Position numbers and translations under genes: made by a program. A DNA stretch of 13,126 nt from Actinomycetota bacterium (lineage in GTDB: Bacteria > Actinomycetota > Actinomycetes > Nanopelagicales > Nanopelagicaceae): positions 1 through 13,126 of the forward strand of contig WLEM01000004.1 of the NCBI GenBank assembly GCA_009704285.1. The letters run 5' to 3'. Below the pieces are notes generated by a model. It was not told the DNA's origin, searched no databases, and was given only the letters and a program-made list of their open reading frames with translations. Positions 7,883 through 13,126 of this stretch are shown here, in pieces (within the stretch, counting starts at the first letter, position 1; each line of letters begins with the position of its first letter).

Positions 7883-9295
7883 TTAGCTGCGAAGAGTTTT
7901 AGCAAATTCCTTAAAGTCATTAACCATAAAATCAACCTCAGCCTGACCATGGGCAAGGGAGATCAGCCACTGCTCATCTAATCCTGGTGGCGTCATAATT
8001 CCATGATTTAGTGACCAGATAAATGAAAGCTCAGCAATTTGGAAATCTGTTGCTTTGTAATCACGATAATTTCTAACTGGTCGATCAGACCAGGTTATGC
8101 AGCCTTTCACACCAAAACCAACGGTGTGTGCTGGTAATTCATACTCATCGATAATCTCACGGATCCTAGTTAAAGCTTGAATATTTAATGACTCAGCTTT
8201 TTCAAGAGCTGCTGGTGTGCAAAGTTTGTCTACTGCTCTAACCGCTGCCATTGCCAAGATATGTCCATTAAATGTTCCAAGGTGTGGCATTCGACCATCA
8301 GTTACAGGTTTCATAAACTCTGTTTTGCCACCAAATGCGGCAAGTGGAATTCCACCACCAATTGATTTCGCTAAACAGATTAAATCTGGAATTACACCAA
8401 GACGTTGGGCAGCACCTTGTGGACCTGCGGTTAAGCCAGTCTTGACCTCATCAAAAATTAAAACAATCTTGTACTCATCACATAGCGCTCGAACCGATTC
8501 TAGGTAACCCTCATCAGGCAAAACGATTCCGACATTTTCCAAAACAGGTTCCACAATAAAGCAAGCAATTTTGTCGGAGTGTTTTTGGAATACCGCTTCA
8601 AGTGCCTCAACATTGTTGTAAGGAACGACAAATGACAGACCTGGAACTGCAGCATTACCAATTACTGGAATTGGATCATCGGCTGGTCCTGCCTTATCTA
8701 GCGGAGGTTTGTTTGAAACTAGCAGCGCATCACCACTTCCGTGGTAGCCACCTTCAACCTTAACAACACCCTCTTTACCAGTGTAGGCACGAGCAGTTCT
8801 GACCGCATACATCGTTGATTCAGTGCCTGAGTTGGTAAATCTGATCTGATCAATTCCAAATCGACGACATAAACGCTCAGCAGCATCTCGAGAGTCAGGA
8901 GATGGTGCGGTGTATAAGGTGCCGATATCTAATGTGCTCTTGAGCTCGGCCATCACCTCAGGGTTTAAGTGACCGACCAACATTGAGCCAAAGCCCATGG
9001 AAAGATCTAGCATCTTTCGACCATCCACATCAACCATCCAGGCGCCTTTGGCTGATTTGATTGAGATTGGATATGGATCAAATGATTGAAAGGTTGAGTG
9101 CGCTCCTAGTGGAATAGTTTTAAGCGCAGTTAAGTACTCAGAGCTTGAGCTGCGAAGATTTGATTTATATAAATCTATTTGTTGTTGAAATAGTTTTTCA
9201 AGACGAGAAGAGTCCAGCGGTTTTGAATGTGTGGGAACTGAACGAAAGGTTTGGTTATGGTGCGTTTGTGTTTTCATGCGGGTTTGTACTGTCAA
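7883..9295 (-). CDS. Class III aminotransferase, glutamate-1-semialdehyde-aminomutase-like (possible beta-amino acid aminotransferase)
   Basis: A 470-aa PLP enzyme of fold type I. Landmarks are VDVDGRKMLDLSMGFGSMLVGH, the phosphate-binding SGTES (about 156-160), GGYHGS, D282 in FDEVKTG, the Schiff-base lysine K310 in LAKSIGGGIPLAAFGG, and GTFNGHILAMAA. These place it near HemL, but it carries a polar N-terminal extension of about 45 residues, S-G-T-E-S rather than the S-G-T-E-A typical of HemL, and a divergent C-terminus. As I recall the beta-phenylalanine aminotransferases, the GTFN and C-terminal parts look similar, so a beta-amino-acid role is plausible, not proven. The start is TTG 9293-9295 with AGGA 4 nt upstream; ATG at 9275-9277 (464 aa) lacks a Shine-Dalgarno. 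Its stop lies one base from the convergent mmsA stop. Confidence 0.82.
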   Translation of the reverse strand: MTVQTRMKTQTHHNQTFRSVPTHSKPLDSSRLEKLFQQQIDLYKSNLRSSSSEYLTALKTIPLGAHSTFQSFDPYPISIKSAKGAWMVDVDGRKMLDLSMGFGSMLVGHLNPEVMAELKSTLDIGTLYTAPSPDSRDAAERLCRRFGIDQIRFTNSGTESTMYAVRTARAYTGKEGVVKVEGGYHGSGDALLVSNKPPLDKAGPADDPIPVIGNAAVPGLSFVVPYNNVEALEAVFQKHSDKIACFIVEPVLENVGIVLPDEGYLESVRALCDEYKIVLIFDEVKTGLTAGPQGAAQRLGVIPDLICLAKSIGGGIPLAAFGGKTEFMKPVTDGRMPHLGTFNGHILAMAAVRAVDKLCTPAALEKAESLNIQALTRIREIIDEYELPAHTVGFGVKGCITWSDRPVRNYRDYKATDFQIAELSFIWSLNHGIMTPPGLDEQWLISLAHGQAEVDFMVNDFKEFAKTLRS

Positions 9296-9357
9296 AGGGT
9301 CCTAATAGACCAAAGTTTGGCGTGCACTCTCCTAGTCAAACGTTATGTTACTGGGTT

Positions 9358-9385
9358 AGTTTAGCAGAGTTAAATTTTTAAGCAA
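9358..9385 (-). promoter_or_regulatory. Candidate promoter for the minus-strand aminotransferase
   Basis: On the minus strand TTGCTT (9380-9385) and TAAACT (9358-9363) are separated by 16 bases, a fair match to housekeeping -35 and -10 boxes. Transcription would start near 9350 and leave a leader of about 55 nt that includes the CCAAAGTTTGG palindrome. AT-rich sequence produces such matches by chance, so this is tentative. Confidence 0.3.
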
Positions 9386-9437
9386 CTACGATAATTTCAT
9401 GCGTAATTTATTGTAAATTTGTTGATAACAGTATTTT

Positions 9438-9443
9438 TATAAT
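9438..9443 (+). promoter_or_regulatory. Candidate -10 box TATAAT upstream of the dehydrogenase-terC-wzm-wzt run
   Basis: A perfect TATAAT hexamer lies 54 nt before the dehydrogenase ATG. The nearest TTG-type -35 candidates are TTGTAA at 9411-9416 (21-base spacer, too long) and TTGATA at 9422-9427 (10-base spacer, too short), so the promoter is incomplete by consensus rules. Chance occurrence in AT-rich DNA cannot be excluded. Confidence 0.25.
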
Positions 9444-9497
9444 TAATCAATCAATTTTAATAAGCAATAAGTTATTTAAAGCAGGTATTATCTATAG

Positions 9498-10886
9498 ATG
9501 GTTAATAAGCGAGTAGATCTTTCTGATGCGCAAATAAATCATTTAAAAAGTTTAGTTACAGGTCAAGTTTCAACTAATGAAACAATTTTAGATCAACATG
9601 GCAGAGATGAATCTGCGATTCCACCTGTTCGCCCATCTGCGGTGGTAATGCCACAAAGTACTGAAGAGGTTTCAAAGGTTTTGGCTTACTGCAATGCTGA
9701 GAGAATTCCAGTAGTTGCTTTTGGAGCTGGCTCATCTTTAGAAGGACATGTTCTGCCGTTATTTGGTGGGATCTCACTAGATCTAACCCAGATGAATAAG
9801 GTGGTAGAGGTTCGAGGAGATGATTTGCTGGTACGGGTGCAACCTGGTGTTCATCGAATGGCTTTAAATGAGAAATTAGCTAGCTCAGGATTATTTTTCT
9901 CAGTAGATCCAGGCGCTGATGCAACTTTGGGTGGCATGGCAGCAACTGGTGCTGCTGGCACCACCACAGTTCGATATGGCTCAATGCGTGACAATGTTTT
10001 GGCACTAACTGTTGTGCTTGCCGATGGCACTGTTATTAAAACTGGTCGAGAGACAAGGAAGTTATCTGCTGGTTATGATCTAACTAGATTATTAGTGGGC
10101 TCTGAAGGAACACTTGGGGTCATTACCGAGCTCACCCTTCGAGTCTTTGGAATTCCAGAGAAGATGGCAGCTGCGATAGTCAGATTTAACAATCTATCGG
10201 ATGGTGTAACTGCTGCAACTGCAATTGTTAGATCTGGTATCTCGATTGCAAGATGTGAGTTTCTAGATGCAAAATGTATTAAAAATGTTAATGCCCATGA
10301 TGGTTTGAATCTTGCTGAGGTTCCAACCTTGTTTTTTGAGTTTCATGGTTCACCACAAGGTGTGGCAGAGGATGCCGCCTCGGTAAAGGAGATTGTTGAA
10401 GAGTTTGGTGGCTCTGATTTTGAGTGGACAACTGATGAGGGTGCTAGGCGAAAATTATGGCAAGCCAGGCACAATGCCTATTGGGCAGGAATTGCAGCCA
10501 ATCCAGGAAAACGTGCTGTTAGTACTGATGCAGCGGTGCCATTATCAAAACTTGCAGATGCAGTAACGGTGGCAGAGCAGATCTTGAGTAAACATCCGTA
10601 TCCATTTTCAATATTAGGACATGTAGCCGATGCAAACTTTCACTGTTTTATTGTTACCAACCCAGCTAAACCTGAAGAGTTAGAGGATGTTCGCCATATC
10701 ACCCATGAAATAACTATGAAGATGATCGAAATGGGAGGTACCTGTACCGGTGAACATGGCATAGGATCAGGCAAAATCGAGGCATTGGTTTCAGAAACAG
10801 GTGCCTCTGCAGTACAGGTAATGCGCTCGATCAAACAAACATTAGATCCAAACAATATTTTAAATCCTGGAAAGGTATTTAACTAA
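9498..10886 (+). CDS. FAD-linked D-2-hydroxyacid dehydrogenase (D-lactate/glycolate oxidase GlcD/LDHD type)
   Basis: A 462-aa flavoprotein of the PCMH/VAO superfamily, which oxidises D-2-hydroxyacids such as D-lactate or glycolate and usually passes electrons to the respiratory chain. The FAD-binding PCMH domain covers about 43-219, with RPSAVVMPQSTEEVSKVL, FGAGSSLEGH, DPGADATLGGMAATGAAGT, YGSMRDNVL and GSEGTLGVITELTLRV. The C-terminal cap has LWQARHNAYWA, STDAAVPLS, the histidine pair H375/H382 in GHVADANFH, TCTGEHGIGSGK and the closing NPGKVF. The RKLWQARH segment favours the LDHD-type D-lactate dehydrogenase over GlcD. The usual GHxGDGNxH reads GHVADANFH here. It starts at ATG with only a weak distant Shine-Dalgarno (CAGG), and its TAA is immediately followed by the terC ATG. 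Confidence 0.88.
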   Translation: MVNKRVDLSDAQINHLKSLVTGQVSTNETILDQHGRDESAIPPVRPSAVVMPQSTEEVSKVLAYCNAERIPVVAFGAGSSLEGHVLPLFGGISLDLTQMNKVVEVRGDDLLVRVQPGVHRMALNEKLASSGLFFSVDPGADATLGGMAATGAAGTTTVRYGSMRDNVLALTVVLADGTVIKTGRETRKLSAGYDLTRLLVGSEGTLGVITELTLRVFGIPEKMAAAIVRFNNLSDGVTAATAIVRSGISIARCEFLDAKCIKNVNAHDGLNLAEVPTLFFEFHGSPQGVAEDAASVKEIVEEFGGSDFEWTTDEGARRKLWQARHNAYWAGIAANPGKRAVSTDAAVPLSKLADAVTVAEQILSKHPYPFSILGHVADANFHCFIVTNPAKPEELEDVRHITHEITMKMIEMGGTCTGEHGIGSGKIEALVSETGASAVQVMRSIKQTLDPNNILNPGKVFN

Positions 10887-11786
10887 ATGAGTGCAACCGT
10901 CTGGGAGATAACCATCATTGGATTACTCGCTGTTTTAGCTTTTGATTTGACGCTAGCAATAATTCGGCGTGAAAAAGAAACAACAATGAGAGAGGCAACT
11001 GCCTGGACCATTTTTTATGTATGTGCGGCAATAATTTTTGGTATCTCCCTTGGCCAATGGAGTACTAATCAGGCCAGAGGTGAGTTTTTTGCTGGCTGGA
11101 TAACTGAGTACTCACTCTCAGTTGATAACCTCTTTATTTTTATCTTGATTCTTGCACGTTTTCAAATCAATAAGAACAAGCAGCAATTAGTACTTCTGGC
11201 TGGAATTGTGATGGCGCTAATTTTGCGTGGAATATTTATAGTTATTGGTTCAGCTGTTATCAATCGGTACTCCTGGGTTTTTTATATATTCGGAGCATTC
11301 CTTATCTTCACCGCTTACAAACTCTTTACTGAAGATGAAGAGAAGGAGTGGAAAGAGGGAAGGTTAATCACCTGGTTTAAAACTAAAGGTGCTTCACCTT
11401 TAGTAATCGTTCTAGTCGCTATTGCATTCACTGATTTAATCTTTGCCCTAGATTCAATTCCAGCAATTTTTGGATTAACTAAGGATCCTTATATTGTCTT
11501 TACCGCTAACGCATTTGCATTAATGGGATTGCGCCAGCTCTACTTCTTATTGGGTGGCTTGATGGGACGACTGATATATCTAAATGAAGGTCTATCGGTA
11601 ATCCTTGGATTTATTGGAATTAAACTGGTGTTGGAGGCATTACACGGAAGTGAGATTCACAATATTTTCGGGGTTCATCTACCAGAGATCTCAACGCAAT
11701 TTTCATTGGCGGTAATTATTGGCACTTTACTGGTCACTGCGGTTGCAAGTCTGGCCCGTAGTTCCAAATCAAAGGTGGCAGAATAA
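10887..11786 (+). CDS. TerC-family integral membrane protein (Alx/TerC/MeeF type)
   Basis: A 299-aa polytopic membrane protein with about eight to nine hydrophobic segments, at about 5-26, 38-55, 78-92, 100-122, 129-146, 170-196, 205-224, 234-251 and 272-290. The two family signatures are present: EYSLSVDNLFIF (about 74-85) and FALDSIPAIFGLT (about 186-198), whose buried aspartates D80 and D189 are thought to form the metal site. Relatives (E. coli Alx, Bacillus MeeF/MeeY) export manganese and help metalate secreted enzymes; others were named for tellurite resistance. The ATG directly abuts the dehydrogenase stop, so translation is probably coupled. No yybP-ykoY-type manganese riboswitch can precede it, since there is no intergenic space. 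The name TerC reflects the family, not shown tellurite resistance. Confidence 0.93.
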   Translation: MSATVWEITIIGLLAVLAFDLTLAIIRREKETTMREATAWTIFYVCAAIIFGISLGQWSTNQARGEFFAGWITEYSLSVDNLFIFILILARFQINKNKQQLVLLAGIVMALILRGIFIVIGSAVINRYSWVFYIFGAFLIFTAYKLFTEDEEKEWKEGRLITWFKTKGASPLVIVLVAIAFTDLIFALDSIPAIFGLTKDPYIVFTANAFALMGLRQLYFLLGGLMGRLIYLNEGLSVILGFIGIKLVLEALHGSEIHNIFGVHLPEISTQFSLAVIIGTLLVTAVASLARSSKSKVAE

Positions 11787-11791
11787 CCCTC

Positions 11792-12664
11792 ATGATTGAG
11801 GGCGGTAATAAGATCCAGGTTTTTGAACCCCATAGTTCATCACTACCGCCACTGCGGCCATACTTTCGTGACTTTTGGCGAAGAAGAGAGTTTGCCACTG
11901 AGCTTTCTAAGTTTTCAGATAAGGCTGAGTATTTAGAGTCAAAACTGGGCAAAGTATGGTTAGTTTTAAATCCATTATTTCTAGCTGTAATTTACTTTCT
12001 ATTGGTCACCATCATCCAAGGCGGTAGAGGTCAAGGTGGTGGCTTTACAACGCTAGCTCATATATTAATTGGCTTATTTACATTCTACTTTGCCCAAAAC
12101 ACAATTTTGCTTGGCGCCTCTTCAATTACATCGGGGGGCAGCCTAATTTTAAATCAAGCTTTTCCGCGCGCACTATTGCCACTATCTAGTGCAATAAGTG
12201 CTGCCAGACAGTTTTATCCAACTATTCCTATTTACATCTTGATTGTAATTGGTGGCAAGTTATTTCTAGATGACACCTCCTTGCCAGGGATTAATGCAAA
12301 TTACCTATTACTACCTATTTTGTTTGTACTGCTAGTGGTAACTAGCTTTGGTTTGTCTTTACTTTTTGCCACCATGAATGTCTACTTCCGTGATACTACA
12401 AAGCTCCTTTCCTACATTATGAGAATTTGGTTATATGCCTCACCTGTTTTATGGCAACCAGATATGTTAAATGGTTGGTATCGAATACTTCTTTACCTAA
12501 ACCCGCTAGGTCCAATTCTTTCGGCAAATTCAAGAATTTGGATTGATGGCTTAATGCCAACACTCTCCCAATTAATTGGATGCCTAGTATGGGCAGTAAT
12601 CGCCTTCTCGATGGGGGCTTACTTCTTTATCTCAAGGGAGCGTGATTTTGCCGTCCGTATCTAA
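11792..12664 (+). CDS. ABC-2 type polysaccharide/teichoic acid export permease (Wzm/TagG type)
   Basis: A 290-aa permease. A cytoplasmic N-terminus of about 55 residues (RDFWRRREFATELSKFSDK, then ESKLGKVWLVLNPL) leads into six membrane segments near 58-76, 88-110, 139-156, 171-196, 206-222 and 258-281. The segment VYFRDTTKLLSYIMRIWLYASPVLW is characteristic of Wzm/TagG permeases, which move lipid-linked polysaccharide chains across the cytoplasmic membrane. The ATP-binding partner gene overlaps its 3' end by 17 nt, confirming a two-gene exporter. It begins 5 nt after the terC stop; a GGTGG at 11774-11778 is a rather distant Shine-Dalgarno. The cargo cannot be deduced, because no glycosyltransferase genes are in the window. 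Confidence 0.9.
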   Translation: MIEGGNKIQVFEPHSSSLPPLRPYFRDFWRRREFATELSKFSDKAEYLESKLGKVWLVLNPLFLAVIYFLLVTIIQGGRGQGGGFTTLAHILIGLFTFYFAQNTILLGASSITSGGSLILNQAFPRALLPLSSAISAARQFYPTIPIYILIVIGGKLFLDDTSLPGINANYLLLPILFVLLVVTSFGLSLLFATMNVYFRDTTKLLSYIMRIWLYASPVLWQPDMLNGWYRILLYLNPLGPILSANSRIWIDGLMPTLSQLIGCLVWAVIAFSMGAYFFISRERDFAVRI

Positions 12665-13126
12665 AGCCACCTTGCCAGATAGTTTGGCAATTAGAATTGA
12701 AAATCTTTCAATTAGTTACAAAATTAATGTTGAGTCAAAAAAGACCTTGAAAAATGCAATCATGCGCGCAAGTAAGGGTGAGCGGGTTAGAACTAGAACT
12801 GTTGAAGCGGTTAAGCATTTAAATCTTGAAATTCCACATGGTTCTGTAGTTGGAATAGTTGGCGCAAATGGTGCTGGTAAATCAACACTAATGCGATCAA
12901 TTGCAGGAATCTTGCCACCAACAACTGGGAAGATCACAGTTAATGGCAGAATCTCAACTTTATTAGCTCTTGGGGTTGGATTTAATAAGGCATTATCTGG
13001 GCGAGACAACATAGTTTTAGGTGGATTAGCTGCTGGAATGAGTAAGGCAGAAATTGAAGGCCAGACAGATGCCATCGCAGCATTTGCAGATTTACCAGAA
13101 GGATTTATAGATATGCCAGTTCGAAC
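12648..13126 (+). CDS. ABC transporter ATP-binding protein for polysaccharide export (Wzt/TagH type), 3' truncated by window end
   Basis: An open frame runs from the end of the permease gene to the window edge, giving 159 residues. It holds the ABC N-terminal half: RIENLSISYKI, the characteristic Wzt/TagH insertion KTLKNAIMRASKGERVRTR before EAVKHLNLEI, Walker A GANGAGKST (about 72-80), and LLALGVGFNKALSGRDNI, the LxLGxGF-x-LxGRxN element typical of polysaccharide-export ATPases. Signature, Walker B and any carbohydrate-binding C-terminal domain lie beyond the window. I chose TTG 12648-12650 because AAGGGAG (12634-12640) is 7 nt upstream of it; an in-frame GTG at 12642 is only 1 nt from that site. 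The start lies inside the permease gene, so the two subunits are translationally coupled. Confidence 0.9.
   Translation, partial: MPSVSKATLPDSLAIRIENLSISYKINVESKKTLKNAIMRASKGERVRTRTVEAVKHLNLEIPHGSVVGIVGANGAGKSTLMRSIAGILPPTTGKITVNGRISTLLALGVGFNKALSGRDNIVLGGLAAGMSKAEIEGQTDAIAAFADLPEGFIDMPVR

Larger units (their letters stand above)
9296..9497. promoter_or_regulatory. AT-rich divergent intergenic region
   Basis: This 202-bp stretch separates the minus-strand aminotransferase from the plus-strand dehydrogenase and is the longest gene-free part of the window. It is very AT-rich from about 9370 to 9480. It contains an 11-base palindrome CCAAAGTTTGG (9310-9320) in the aminotransferase leader and the candidate promoter elements listed separately. 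I saw no RNA gene, ORF or strong hairpin in it. Confidence 0.5.

Noticed and set aside
7883..9295. Assignment of the second aminotransferase as HemL (glutamate-1-semialdehyde aminomutase)
   Set aside because: It has an N-terminal extension, SGTES instead of SGTEA and a divergent C-terminus, and it sits with catabolic genes rather than heme genes.
9310..9320. CCAAAGTTTGG as a stand-alone operator call
   Set aside because: The arms are only 5 bp and do not extend; such palindromes arise readily by chance, so it is only mentioned within the intergenic region.
1..13126. Looked for CRISPR repeats, insertion sequence ends, toxin-antitoxin or phage defence genes, tRNA and tmRNA
   Set aside because: No direct repeat arrays, transposase motifs, defence domains or RNA cloverleaf structures were seen.

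Overview
The window looks like chromosome from a small-genome, AT-rich actinobacterium, most likely a freshwater planktonic lineage of the Nanopelagicales (acI) type. That placement is inferred. It rests on the actinobacterial order prfB-ftsE-ftsX-smpB, TadE-like pilus genes next to prfB, low G+C (roughly 40% by eye), very tight gene packing and frequent TTG/GTG starts. No rRNA, tRNA, CRISPR array, insertion sequence or phage gene was seen. Fourteen genes are complete and two are cut by the window edges.

Region 1 (1-4844, all minus strand) reads as one long co-directional run. In transcription order it holds four small Tad/Flp pseudopilin-like membrane proteins (4844 down to 3462, abutting or overlapping), prfB (release factor 2), then after a 120-nt gap ftsE and ftsX (division ABC complex), smpB (trans-translation) and the first 24 codons of a GNAT acetyltransferase. 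The assembly genes tadA, tadB and tadC are not beside the pilin-like genes; the upstream flank is occupied by metabolic genes.

Region 2 (4945-9295) is a metabolic block: a class III PLP aminotransferase (minus), a CoA-acylating methylmalonate/malonate-semialdehyde dehydrogenase mmsA (plus), and a second class III aminotransferase of the glutamate-1-semialdehyde-aminomutase-like branch (minus). The first aminotransferase and mmsA diverge from a 114-bp region containing a dyad TTCCTAC-N9-GTAGGAA. mmsA and the second aminotransferase converge with one base between their stop codons. The simplest reading is transamination of beta-amino acids such as beta-alanine or 3-aminoisobutyrate to semialdehydes, which MmsA turns into acetyl-CoA or propionyl-CoA. 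Substrates are inferred, not shown.

Region 3 (9296-13126, plus strand after an AT-rich divergent intergenic region) is a compact run: a FAD-linked D-lactate/glycolate-type dehydrogenase, a TerC-family membrane protein, an ABC-2 polysaccharide-export permease (Wzm/TagG type) and its ATPase partner (Wzt/TagH type, cut by the window end). The spacings are 0, 5 and -17 nt, so they are probably co-transcribed, though a shared function is not obvious.

No clearly new defence or mobile system is visible. The observations most worth following are the pilin-like cluster separated from its motor genes and joined to translation/division genes, the two-aminotransferase/MmsA module with a candidate shared operator, and the dehydrogenase-terC-polysaccharide exporter run.
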